Positions 46,578 through 57,973 of a stretch of DNA of 64,000 nucleotides are shown here, piece after piece. How positions within the stretch are numbered: position 1 is the stretch's first letter; every line of letters begins with the position of its first letter. The notes beneath the pieces were generated by a model that was not told the origin of the DNA, did no database searches, and worked only from the letters and a program-made list of their open reading frames with translations. The position numbers were made by a program, and so were the translations under genes. Origin of the DNA: Oidiodendron maius Zn (taxonomy: Eukaryota > Ascomycota > Leotiomycetes > Myxotrichaceae); NCBI GenBank assembly GCA_000827325.1, contig KN832875.1, positions 868,001-932,000 on the forward strand. Direction: 5' to 3'.

Positions 46578-48272
46578 ATGCCTCCAACCAGCATGTCGCA
46601 CTCCCCATCACCGTCGCAGCCCGGTGAGGTTTTCCAGCATGGCTTACATCATGTCGCTCAGCATAACGCAAATAGCCCATACCCGCAAAAGTTCGGGCTT
46701 GGAGAGGTTACATACTCACAATCAAGCTACGGTTCGCCAACTCCATGTCCAGATGGAGGGTATGGATATCATAACCAACATCAGAGCTTTGTTTATCAAC
46801 AACATCAAGATTCTGGAACAATGATGCAATATTTAAGTGGTTTAATAGCCTAAGCGATTGAACCCTTGCTAACCTTGCAGCAGGAGGGATACAACTCAGA
46901 ATGCCAAGGGTCAGTGTATCAAGACCAATATAGCACTCCGGCGACATCCCCACTAAGTCCGTCGACAGCTAATAACGACATGATGAGGACACGGAGTGGA
47001 TATAGCATTCCAAGAGTCGGTCAAAATCCGAAGCCAAAACTAGATACGCGACCACGAGCAGAGAAAGCTCCGAAGGCAAAGAAAGCCAAGAAGGAGAAGG
47101 CCAATGCAGAAAGGAGGATAGCAAAGTTGGAAAAGCCCCTAAGCGAATTAACAAGAGATTGGACGCATATCCCTGTAGCAGATATCGAAGCATATGTGAA
47201 CCGATCAATAGAAGAGCGAAGACGAGAGGTCGAGGATGGGAAGTGCCCTGGGAAAGTCAAACGCCCCATGAATTCTTTCATGCTTTATCGCAAAGCGTAC
47301 CAAAATCGGACAAAAGATTGGTGTCTGCAAAACAATCACCAAGTCGTCTCACAAGTCTGTGGCGACAGCTGGCCACTGGAACCAGATTCAGTAAAGGAGC
47401 AGTTCAGCGAGTGGGCTAGAATCGAGCGACAGAATCACCAGAATGCCCATCCTGGCTACAAATTTTCTCCCGCAAAGCCAGGAGGGCCAAAAGCTGCAGC
47501 AAAAAGAAAGGCTTCTCAAGACCAAGTGTATGAAGAGTCGGATCTAGAGGATTTTGAGTGGGAGACTGCACCACAAAGGAAACCCAAAAAGCAGCGGTCA
47601 GAACCTATACAAGAGAAATCAGTTTCATATCCAACAACGCGCCCAGCATACCAGTATCCGTCAAGGGAGAGCTCAGTGGAGTTTAATTATGGCGACTATA
47701 ACAAGTCATCGTACCAAGCCACCAATCCTGGAAAACCAATACCAGCACAGTACAATCAAGCGAACCTGAACGACGGTCAGTACTATCAACAATCAGTCCT
47801 GAGCAATCCAAACATTGCGGGTGTGGAGGACGTCATCATGATAAAGACAGCGACTCCGGGAGTTCATCCATATCTTGGTCTCTCCGAAGGCCCAAACCTT
47901 GATCTGATAAACCCGTATCCCCAATACGAGACGAGTTTAGAGCCGGAACTGAGAATTGATCCTTCGTTGATAGCCCAAAATCAAGCACCATATGGCAATG
48001 AGTTGTATACTGGACAGCACCATGACGGGATATATTTTAGTGGCAATATGGATAGTCCAGGTGAAGACCAAAATTGGCAGCAACCTTATAGTATCGAGGT
48101 CCAACCTCCTCTTAACCCTCAAGGCCCGGCTTTAAACTACCTCGACCCTGCTTTCACGATGAACGACGTACATATGGATGAGCAAGTGGCCAGAGACCCT
48201 CAGGATGGTTGGCATGTGGAATCGCTTGAAGCTAATCAGGAATTTGAGAGGTGGATGAATGAAGAGGGATGA
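46578..48272 (+). CDS. HMG-box transcription factor
   Basis: Start ATG at 46578 (MPPTSMSHSPSPSQPGE). A first exon of about 85 codons and a second from about 46881 to the stop at 48272 are clear. The exact junction is not: the best acceptor (GCTAAC..TTGCAG, ending 46880) needs a phase-0 donor, while the nearest donors (46837, 46840) are phase 1. GTTTAT after QSF, or a later acceptor at 46908, would restore frame. The domain is a MATA-type HMG box: VKRPMNSFMLYRKAYQNRTK, then SWPLEPDSVKEQFSEWARIE and HQNAHPGYKFSP. A Lys-rich stretch precedes it; the rest is Gln/Pro/Tyr-rich, fitting an activation domain. Such factors bind the minor groove and control sexual or developmental genes. Confidence 0.82.
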
Positions 48273-48827
48273 TTGCTGTAAGGGTCAGAGCAAGGACCTG
48301 TGTATGTTCTGTTTAAAACTTGTGTAAATTGGCGAGAGACACCGTCCTTGACAAATGGAGTTTGGTAGGAATGTTGCATGCACTTAGAGGCACTTGTGAT
48401 GGTCTCGGAGAATATGGGATTTCTTCCGGCAGCTTTCGCGGGATCCAGATGAGTTATCTGGCCACTACGATAGGAAATCCACTTGGAGTTGGAAATAATC
48501 GTGTGCACTCTGTGATATGCTAACAAGAAACTGTTCATGCGGCCGGCCTTCCCCTTCCTAAAAGTAAGAATCAGCAGACTCATGAAGGTCCAGAACGGGA
48601 AGCCGAAATGCCATAATTAAACCAAATTTGGGCTATCGTTTCTCACTGCAGTATCAAGTGGCAACGAGGAGGATGATCAATGTCGTCAGTCCCCAGGACA
48701 GCTTCTCTCGCTTGTGGCGCGTCTAAATTACCTAAAGCCACAATTCTCACGCGCCACGTCTACCCTCCCACCTATTTACAAGGTTGCCTTATATGACCTT
48801 TACGAAGTGAAGGCTCAATCAACTCAG
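48273..48827. other. Intergenic region
   Basis: 3' flank of the HMG-box gene and promoter of psf1. No coding signal recognised. Confidence 0.5.
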
Positions 48828-49586
48828 ATGTATGGCGACTTGGGTAATAAGCTTGTACGATTCTCAAAATGGATCTCCCCATGTCCCTCTGACTTTAGTT
48901 ATAGGTACAGCAAGCAAAGCGGACTCAAAAACTTGAGCATCTTCCGCCATACTCGACAGAGATTGTACGCGCCATAACCCGAGAGGTACGAGATTTAGAC
49001 AAAGATGCATCGAACATCCTTCAGTCATTCAATGGCTCGTTCGATCCGTCTGCGGATCCGGCGACAGCATGTACACTACTCGTCGATCACCTTTGCATGC
49101 GCCGGGACAAAAGATGTCTCCTCGCATATCACCGGACGCGGACTGATAAATTGGAGGAAATGGTTTGGAGTGGCAATGATATATCCGATCTAGCAGCGCA
49201 GCAGCCGAAAAATCTTAATGGAAATCAAGAGGGGGGATCAGATTTGGTGAGTGTGGACGGGAGTAGCAGTAGTCTGAGTCCTGAAGAGGAGGAGTACGTT
49301 CGACAATACAGTGATCTGCTTGCGGCATACAAAGGGCAATGGACCGACATCGACTTAACGGGCAGTTTAGATCCTCCACGAGATCTCTTCATTGATGTTC
49401 GGGTCCTAAAGGACGCTGGCGAAATCCAGACCGAATATGGGTTGGTACCAATGCCAAAGTTGCGGTACAAATGAAGCTAATCGAAAAGACAGGACAATAA
49501 ACCTGACGAAGAACTCGCAGTTCTATGTCCGGCAAGGTGATGTTGAGCGTCTAATTTCGCAGGGATACCTCCAAAAGCTTAGTTAA
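48828..49586 (+). CDS. psf1: GINS complex subunit Psf1
   Basis: Exons 48828..48854, 48905..49440 and 49493..49586 (218 aa). The nine-codon first exon MYGDLGNKL is the conserved Psf1 N terminus. It is followed by LPPYSTEIVRAITREVRDL and RRDKRCLLAYHRTR, all typical. The C-terminal B domain, split by the second intron, has FIDVRVLKDAGEIQTEYG then NSQFYVRQGDVERLISQGYL. GINS, with Cdc45 and Mcm2-7, forms the CMG replicative helicase; the Psf1 B domain contacts Cdc45 and polymerase epsilon. Without both introns the gene would look like an anonymous fragment. Confidence 0.94.
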
Positions 49587-50752
49587 AAGATCTTGTCGAA
49601 CGGGATTCGAGAAACTCCTAGAGTTCCATAGGTTGCGGCGAGACCACTATATATCTTCAATCTTCAACAGCGCCATGTCGCATTCGGAGGTGAAATACCG
49701 TTTGCGAAAGTTTTCAGTGGCTGCGCTTAAGGTCCTATTTGAATATATCGTGTCGACCTTCGAACAACAAGTGGTTTTCAATAGTTAACACACCTATAAA
49801 ATATGCACTCAACCTGCATTCGAGAGTGGATTGCGCTATGCATAGACACTCACGCCTATCATTCGATGTCACTTGCAGAATATGAGGCGTGCCAAGTGCG
49901 GGACTCTAGGTTGAGGGAGATGCCCAGTGGAAGAACAACGCTATTACCAGCATGGCTTGGACGACAATTGAGGAGGGACAAATGGACTAGGAGATATTGC
50001 TTGGGGCGATTTCTCTTGCCTGATGGCTCTGGAGCGCTAGAAGATGGGTGACATGAGGAGAATGTGCTAAGGTAATGCGATCGTCTCATTGTATATAAAC
50101 GCATTATCGTTGGCAACCCAATAGACCACACATTTCCTCTCATTCCACCACTGTTCCCACTACTGAGAATCGCATTTTGTATTTTATGCTTGAACAGTAG
50201 TCCATGTTGGCTTTTCGGCCTTGGTCGTCCGGAGATAATATTTTCCGGCCCACTACCGTTTTAATTGCAGCATGCAGTATGCATGCCTGACAAGATAAGA
50301 ATTTACCTAGCTATGTGCTCATACCAATCAGGAGCCCAAATTCCCCCAGTTGTCCAATTTCACAGCCTTATCACCCAAAACGCCAAAGTGGAGGCCTATC
50401 TTTACTAATTTCCGTGGTAAATATCAAGTTATCGAGGTCGTGGTCATGCTCCGAATTAACCCATAGCAATACTATCTTCGGATCACAACGACGCATCATT
50501 CTACCCTCGACGCTCTGTACCAGAACCTGTCCAGTCCACTGGATTCCATAGTTCTTCCACGATGAACCCTTAGCAGTGCTTGTATCCGGTCCACGCGTAT
50601 CTCCAGCTACCGTGTTCCGCCGACTTGGTCGCTCGATACTACACTCTATCCATAGCTTTTGCTTCGAATGCCCCACTCTACAGGTCTCGAGAGCTTTGGT
50701 ATCGGGGTAAAGCATATCGCAAATCCTTACGGAGAGCTAGACGGCTTTCGCC
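49587..50752. other. Intergenic region
   Basis: 3' flank of psf1 and promoter of the SulP gene. A plus frame at 49803..50051 has an Arg-rich end (RRDKWTRRYCLGRFLLPDGS) but no upstream context and is not called a gene. Confidence 0.45.
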
Positions 50753-53700
50753 ATGTCCCTTCCACGACTAGACTCAGCCAGTGGACCATCTGGACAGGGC
50801 CAGGCGCACTCTACAGCTTCTGATTCTAGTCCGCGAAGCATACCAAGAGCTCCTGCTTCCATTGACGGTACGTCGAACACCCTTTCGGATTTTAACTATG
50901 GTTCCTTTCGAGGTTCAGATGAGCACAGCTCGACCAGCATCCCTGCCCCAGCCATTAGCCAGAGAGAACCGACGAGGTCATTTATATCGCTCTCCTACCG
51001 AGGGGCTCCAGGTATGCCACATTTAAAGGAAAATAATTTTGATCTCAACACTAAATTTATACAGCGCCTATCGACAGTGCGCGGCATGCCCGAAGTGTTA
51101 GAGAGGACACAGCTGAACTAGCCTCATATGCTCTTTCAGATAGGGCATCTGTCCAAAATGCTTCGCCACCAGTCTATCATCGTTCCGCCCAAAATCAGCT
51201 TGAAGCACACTTCACTCGAGGCTCAGAGTCTGATTCTATATCGAATCAGGAGATAGATAGACTATCCAGCGATGTTATACAAGAGGTATCAGAGTCTTCC
51301 TCTCCTCGAGAAGCGCCGTTACACCCTTGGAAATCTCCTGGCACATCAGCCCTTACAGACATGTTTAGACGCACAGCACGGAGGGAGACATCACCCGGTA
51401 CAGAGGAGTACGGCAATTGGGATTTTGAAGACAGGACCTCGCATAGTAGGGACAGAGCTGAGGGCGATGCTGGGCAAGGATTGCCGGTCATAGATTACAA
51501 TGAATCAGGCGTCTTTGCTACAGAGCGAACCAATCTGATACCGAAGACATCAAGTTCCGAAAATCACGCTCCTAGGTTAATGCAAGGACAGCAAGATCTT
51601 GAGGGCCAGGAAACTGTTGGAATAAGGCCATCGTGGTCCGGTATGCGTAAGATTATGTCGTGGCCAAGAGAAAAAGGAGTTACAATTGCTAGGACTCTTG
51701 CACATCCAAAACGATGGGATCGGGGAGCCATCTGGCGGAATGCAGTCCTGGCGCCCATTTCCTGTCTTCCGGCTGTGGCTCTTGGTCTTTTGCTGAACAT
51801 TTTGGACGCTTTATCCTACGGTAGGCTCTCTCATATGTCCAACCCTACTTCCATCGTGCTAATAAAAGACTGTACAGGCATGATATTGTTCCCTCTTGGG
51901 CAACCTATATTTGAAAAGCTTGGCCCAGCTGGCATCTCAATGTTCTATGTCAGCACTATCGTCTCACAATTGGTATATTCATGTGGCGGGAGTATCTTTA
52001 AAGGGGGTGTTGGGTCAGAAATGGTCAGTTATCCTTTATCACCAACTTTCATCTTTGCTTACCTGCAATTTAGATTGAAGTAGTGCCCTTTTTCCACAAG
52101 ATGGCGTTCACCATACTGGCTAAAGTTGGCGAGGACAATCCAGAAGCCGTTATTGCAACAACAATTACTTCTTACGCCATTAGTTCTGTCCTCACAGGCC
52201 TGGTTTTCTTCTTTATGGGTTCTTGTGGCTTTGGATATATCGTAGGTTTTATTCCACGACACATACTCGTCGGTTGTATTGGTGGAGTAGGGTGGTTCCT
52301 TGTCGCTACTGGTTTCGAAGTAGCTGCTCGACTTGACGGTAACCTGAACTACAATATGGCCACACTACGAAAAATGTTCGAACCAGATACTTTGGTATTA
52401 TGGGCCATCCCGTTGGCTCTTGCTATCTTCCTTTACTGGTCACAGTCTAAGATCAGGTCCAAGTACTACCTCCCAACATATATTCTTACAATCCCGGCAA
52501 TCTTCTACTTCTTTGTGTTATCTCTCAACAGTTTGGATCCTGGCGAGCTCCGGAAGTCGGGATGGATCTTCGAAGGGCCCGAAGCTGGTGAGCCATGGTG
52601 GTCTTTCCATACCTTATACAGTATGTCCTGTCCAGAATACTGCCAAATTTCTACTTCCGTTGCTAAATCCAGCAGACTTCAATATCGTACGTTGGGACGC
52701 GTTAGTGGAAACAATTCCAGCAATGTTTGCGTTATCATTTTTTGGTATATTACACGTGCCAATCAATGTTCCTGCTCTTGCATTCAGTATGAAAGAAGAC
52801 AATCTAGATTTGGACAGGGAACTCATTTCACATGGGATCTCAAATGCACTCTCAGGGTGTGTTGGTAGCATTCAGAACTATCTGGTGTATTCCAACAGTA
52901 TTCTATTTATGAGAGCTGGTGGAGGCACGAGATTAGCTGGAATAATGCTAGCCCTACTCACCATGGGAGTCATGTTTATAGGGCCTGTCATCATAGGTTT
53001 TATTCCTGTTATGATGGTCGCAACTCTTATTTTTCTACTCGGGTTTGAACTTTTTCTCGAAGCCGTCTGGGACACAAGAAAAAGGCTCAAGACCCTTGAG
53101 TATATGACAGTAAGTTAGCACTCAACTTCCACCGGCAAATTTTATACGTTAACACTCATGTCTGATAGGTGATCGCAATTGTCCTTGTGATGGGAACGTA
53201 TGATTTTGTTGTGGGCATCTTCGTTGGCGTCGGACTTGCTTTTGTATCTCTTGTAGTTCAGACTTCGAGAATACCAGCCGTTCGTGCCTCTTATTCCGGC
53301 GAAGTTGTCGGCTCGACCGTACGGAGGAACCCAACACAACACCGCTACCTTCGGCATGTCGGGACGCAAATCCATGTGACAAAATTGGCTGGCTATCTTT
53401 TTTTCGGGACGATAGTGAGTGTTGAAACACGCATCCGTTCTCTGGTTGAGGATGAAGCTTTTCACACCCGACCTATCCGCTTTCTAGTTTTCGACCTTTG
53501 GCACGTCACAGGAATTGACTATTCTGCCGCTGAAGCTTTCAGTCGACTGAACAGAGTTTTTAGTAAGAAGGGTATATCCCTGGTCATGAGTGGTGTAGAT
53601 CCAGAAGGCCCGCTTGGATCGAGCCTCCGCGCAGTCGGCATTGGCCAAGATGGCAATAGTAATGAAGTTAAAATGTTCGGGGATCTCAACTCGGCTTTGG

Positions 53701-54365
53701 AGAGCTGCGAGAATAACTTGTTAAAGTCTTTCTATGCGAGCAAAGAGGCGCGACTTCACCGACACTCTGCTGCCACCCACCTTGATGTGCCCGGTAATGG
53801 TCGCAAACATTCCCCCACTATTGATACGCAGTTCAGTTCGCCACGGCACAACCAGCTCCTGCAGGTCGCTGCATCCACCCTTAACGAGAGCCCCGCCGAA
53901 GCTCGATATCAAAATTTCAAACAGCCCCTTCGTCTCATTCTGCAATCATTTCAAGGTCTGACCAATAAAAATGAAGACTTCTGGTTCCTAATCTTGCCCT
54001 TCTTTGTTAAGAAAGAATTGACTGCCGGAACAATACTATATCATCGCGGCGTATCAGCCGATGGCTTCTACCTCCTGGAAAGCGGTATTCTGCGAGCGGA
54101 TTATGAGTTACCTCAGGGTCGGTACTTTGAAAGTATCGTTGCAGGGACCACTTGCGGCGAGCTCCCTTTCTTCTCCGAAACAGATCGCACTGCAACAGTT
54201 CAAGCTGAGCGCGACTGCGTGACGTGGCTGCTTGATCGCGATAATTGGGAGAAGCTTCAGAGGGAAGAACCAGATGTAGCAAAGGAGATGCTTCGCATTT
54301 CTCTGAAGTTAACAAGTGAGCGAATGGTCGCGATCACATCCTACGTGTTGACTACAGTCGGGTAA
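50753..54365 (+). CDS. SulP-family transporter with STAS and cyclic-nucleotide-binding-like domains (Vsb1-like)
   Basis: Six exons: 50753..51011, 51065..51820, 51878..52023, 52074..52620, 52676..53109, 53169..54365 (1112 aa). About 310 polar N-terminal residues precede 10-12 transmembrane segments (about 320-760), with GFGYIVGFIPRHILVGCIGG and ALSFFGILHVPINVPALAF typical of SulP. A STAS domain (about 780-900; FLVFDLWHVTGIDYSAAEAF) and a cNMP-binding-like domain (about 985-1095; GTILYHRGVSADGFYLLESG, CGELPFFS) follow. This order matches yeast Vsb1 (YGR125W), a vacuolar basic-amino-acid transporter. The phosphate-binding Arg of true cNMP sites is not evident, so the domain may be structural. 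Vacuolar location is inferred. Confidence 0.92.
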
Positions 54366-55058
54366 GGTGCTTTGTATTGTGGATTAATCAATTCGGCGCG
54401 GAGAAGGCGAAGAGTTTTGAGTAAACATGCATTTGAGTAGCGTTAAGGAACTACTTAGTTTTGTATTTATCCTCCGAGGTCTTTTCTTCATGATTTTCGT
54501 GAGCATGCCCAAAAATGCTCCTGCGAGTATTCCCAAGGTTCATGTTAAGGTCGTGGTGAAATCTTACTCTGCTTGTAATATTTAAGCGAACCCCCTTTTT
54601 AAACTTCCCCTCTACATCCAAAAAAGTCTTCGTTTTCCTGTCTATCATCTATTCAACCCATTATCCACAGAAATCCTCAAGGATATTTCAAACTTACACT
54701 TATTCAAGTGTCTAGCAGTGTTATATCCGAACTACCAGTTATAAAATAACGTAACTCTATTAGCTAGGTCATGTGATTGATTACGAAGATTGTTCAGGAG
54801 ATCGGAATGAGGCCGTTTCGTACTTGGGTTGCAAGAGAAACTTACAAATACGGATACCTTCGAGGATTCCACAGCAATTTGTCGGCTCGGAGCGACAAGC
54901 TTGTGTTCTGGTAATCGAAGTCTCACTGCTTGGCAGCGCGGAATATTTTGACTGGATTAATAAAGGAGGGCTATTAATTGGAATAATTAGTTCATGAATG
55001 CGGAAGGGAGCCGAACGAAGGAGCATACTCGATCAACATCTCATCTATACTTTTGCAG
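54366..55058. other. Intergenic region upstream of a broken dehydrogenase
   Basis: 3' flank of the SulP gene. The N-terminal Rossmann part (TGxxxGIG) expected for the dehydrogenase is not recognisable here; a frame near 54780 (DCSGDRNEAVS) may be a worn trace of it. Confidence 0.4.
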
Positions 55059-55801
55059 TCGGGCGCGGTAAAGATAGCCATCATTGGTCGCACCGAAGCG
55101 ACCCTCCTTTCCACAAAGAAAATCATCGAGCTTCGATATCTAGGCGTCACGGTTCTTGCACTCACAGCGGACATTTCAGACCAGAAAGCAGTTAATGCTG
55201 CCTTCACATTAACCAGGAATAAATTCAGCCCGTGGATATCCTCGTCTCCAATGCAGGGAACATGCCGGATATTTTGCCCCTCGCCACAATTCCCGTCGAT
55301 TAGTTCTCCAAAGGTCTCGATGTGAATGTCAAAGGCGGATTGACACTTGCTCAAGCCTTCCTCGCCAATGCATCAGACAACCCTATATTGATCAACATAA
55401 GTACAGCAGGCGCACATATTGGGGCTTTGCACCCAGATATCGGAGTCTATAATATCAGTAAACTTACAGCTGTGAAGATGCTGGACTATGTCGCGGCTGG
55501 AAACCCACACATGAGGACTGTGACGTGCATCCGGACGTAATTGATGCTGCCACGAATAAGAAGTGCAATGATGCTGGCCTGATTCTTCCGCTGGACGATA
55601 GTGAGTTCCGCTGTACCCCATGTGATTGAGCTATCCTAATATTCGAACCAAGTTGAACTTGCAGCCTCCTTCGTGGTATGGGCAACATTCTTGGAAGGTA
55701 AATTTGTGTGGGCTAATTGGGATGTGAATGAGCTCGTTGCAAGAAGGGAGGAATTGGCATCCTCTCGACAACTGACAATTAGTCTTCTTGGTTGGCCATA
55801 A
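55059..55801 (+). pseudogene. Short-chain dehydrogenase/reductase (SDR) pseudogene
   Basis: SDR segments appear in order but in different frames: SGAVKIAIIGRTEATL at 55059, DILVSNAGNMPDILPLATIP near 55235, LDVNVKGGLTLAQAFLA, ISTAGAH and YNISKLTAVKMLDYV (catalytic Tyr-x3-Lys), then VHPDVIDAA, and after a normal intron (55601..55664) SFVVWATFLEGKFVWANWD to the stop at 55801. At least two frameshifts and one internal stop (after ATIPVD) interrupt it, and the N-terminal nucleotide-binding motif is missing. The retained intron argues for a locally decayed gene, not a retrocopy. Original substrate unknown. Confidence 0.78.
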
Positions 55802-56136
55802 TATTCCTTGCATACGATGATAACGGCCCGTTTTGTGTGATCCTGAGATCATCCACGATATTAAGCGCAGAGCATAGGACATGATATCAGTATTCTAAAC
55901 CGTATCATCACTGGCCTATATATCTTAGTCACTGCCTCGGATTTGACTGCCTTTAAAGGATAAAGGATAAACAAGTAAGCAGTTAATTATTAACTATTGA
56001 AATTTCCTGGTTGAGCACAAATTTGCGCCTTTTGACGTAACTCGTGCAATATGTTGAAATTGCCAACTCCAATATCAATGTCCCCATGCTGTCTTAAACC
56101 AAGGGCGGACTCATAAATTTATCGCTACTGTAATAT
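55802..56136. other. Intergenic region
   Basis: AT-rich stretch between the SDR pseudogene and the 3' end of gcvT. Nothing recognised. Confidence 0.5.
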
Positions 56137-57525
56137 TCAAGCTGGGGCCTTCCAGTATTTGCTCGGAACAAAAGGCATCTTTGCAACCTGGGCCTTGCGC
56201 TTTCTGCCCCTAATGACGACTTCGACATCGGTGCCAGACTTGTGAAATCCATCCTTAATATACCCCATGGCGATGTTCTTACCCAATGTTGGACTTGGAC
56301 AACCACTAGTGATAGTACCTATTTTCTCGCCCTGCTTATTCACAATCTCAGCACCTTCTCTAGCTGGTGCCCCCTCCACGATCAATCCAACTCGACGCCT
56401 GTCAACTCCAATACCGCCTTCACTCTTTGGTGTGAGTTGTCTCAGGATGACTTCAGAGCCGTGGAATCCGCCTTCCGATCTCCTATTCTTGCCAATAACC
56501 CAGCTAAGGGATGCTTCAACAGGAGTAGTAGAATCATCAAGGTCATGTCCATAAAGGCACATCCCAGCCTCCAACCTTAAGCTGTCCCTCGCACCAAGAC
56601 CGGCGAGCTGGAGTCGATCTGTTCTTCCACGTTTAAGCAAAGCTTCTGTGAAAGGAACGGTCTCGTTCGGGGGAATTGAGATCTCAAAGCCATCTTCTCC
56701 CGTATATCCTCCTCTGCTAACTAACAACGGGCTCGTGATCTCCCCCCCAGCCAGATTAAATGTGACAAACTTGCTCTCTCCAAAGTAGAGCTCCTTCAAG
56801 TTCGTCTTGGTCGGCTCTGCTAGCGATTCTTGTAAGATACTCTCGCTCAGTGGGCCCTGCAGAGCGACCAGACCCCAACCGTCCAGGACCGTCCACTCGA
56901 GTTTGTCTCCTCCTGATTTCTTAAAATCTTCCAATTGTTCTGCAAAATACTGCAGATCCTTCTCCCGGCACCCGGCATTGGTGACCACATAAAACAGCTC
57001 CGGTGCTAACCTAGTGATGATTGTATCGTCGACAATTCCTCCCGTCAGTGGCCATAGCAACGTGCTCAATCCACTCCTGTGCGTACCAAGTTCTGTAATG
57101 GACGCTGGCGTAATCTTTTCGAGAAAGGCTGTGGCCCCGGGGCCAGAGAATTTATGCTGGACCATGTGACCTACATCGAAAAGAGATGCGTGAGTGCGTG
57201 TGAAGATGTGAGAAGCACTCACGCCCAAGGAAGAGTATTGTACTGGCATCTCGAAGCCGCCGAAGGGAACCATCTTCCCACCGTGTGCGACATGGACGTC
57301 GTAGAGCGATGTCCTGCGAAGCTCAGTAGGCGGAGTAGAGGTCGACGCATGGCGGATTCCTATCGGGAGAATAGATGCAAGTCCTAGCTGTTGGATGCGA
57401 CTTGTAGTGGGGTTGGATATGACTCCTTTGACGGGAGGGACTGAGAGATCGCGGGGTGCGCGTAATGCAGCATGGCGAGATAGGACGGCTTCTCCGAGCC
57501 TCGACGGAGCTCTGAGACGCCTCAT
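56137..57525 (-). CDS. gcvT: Glycine cleavage system T protein (aminomethyltransferase), mitochondrial
   Basis: Single exon, 462 aa from ATG at 57525. This start gives an Arg/Ala/Ser-rich presequence of about 60 residues (MRRLRAPSRLGEAVLSRHAA, later GIRHAST) before the mature start LRRTSLYDVHVAHGGKMVPF. Family motifs: GGFEMPVQYSS, GGIVDDTIITRL, RGGYTGEDGFEISI and GARDSLRLEAGMCLYGHDLD. The enzyme uses tetrahydrofolate to release ammonia and form 5,10-methylene-THF from the aminomethyl group carried by H protein, in the matrix. The frame stays open 154 codons further upstream to 57987, overlapping the 3' end of vma13; that extension has no family similarity. Confidence 0.94.
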   Translation of the reverse strand: MRRLRAPSRLGEAVLSRHAALRAPRDLSVPPVKGVISNPTTSRIQQLGLASILPIGIRHASTSTPPTELRRTSLYDVHVAHGGKMVPFGGFEMPVQYSSLGVSASHIFTRTHASLFDVGHMVQHKFSGPGATAFLEKITPASITELGTHRSGLSTLLWPLTGGIVDDTIITRLAPELFYVVTNAGCREKDLQYFAEQLEDFKKSGGDKLEWTVLDGWGLVALQGPLSESILQESLAEPTKTNLKELYFGESKFVTFNLAGGEITSPLLVSRGGYTGEDGFEISIPPNETVPFTEALLKRGRTDRLQLAGLGARDSLRLEAGMCLYGHDLDDSTTPVEASLSWVIGKNRRSEGGFHGSEVILRQLTPKSEGGIGVDRRRVGLIVEGAPAREGAEIVNKQGEKIGTITSGCPSPTLGKNIAMGYIKDGFHKSGTDVEVVIRGRKRKAQVAKMPFVPSKYWKAPA

Positions 57526-57973
57526 GATCGGCCAATGGATTGTAATGGGATATTGGATGAGGTTGTTTTCATCGGGAAAGACATTCTCGTGGAAGGTGGT
57601 AAATCTCGGCTCGGTTCGGCCTTGCGAGTGGGATGATGGTACAGATGTACTGCAGGCGGAGCAGTTGACCCTGCAATAAATGCTGTCTTTACCACGCCTT
57701 AGAACTAAAAATGAACTGTGCATGCCGAACTTAGTATATATTTCGAGGTACATAGTTTGAATTCTATTGGACATCTTGTAATAATGACATGTACCACTGT
57801 ATCCTTCTCTTGCTACTTGCATTAACAGGGAGTAGTTCTCTCGGCTCAGCAAGGACATCACAGTGAATGGCCTGAGATTGAGGTATATAAAAACAACAAT
57901 GCAGCGCATTTGGGTCCTGTAAATGAGCGGTATTTTCCACCCAGTCCACACTGTTATGGCACAAGTGTCTTCT
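57526..57973 (-). other. Spacer between vma13 and gcvT
   Basis: 448 bp containing the gcvT promoter. It is open in the gcvT frame but of non-coding character. Confidence 0.5.

Noticed and set aside
49803-50051. 82-codon plus-strand frame after psf1
   Set aside because: No family similarity and no exon partner found; kept only as a note in the intergenic entry.
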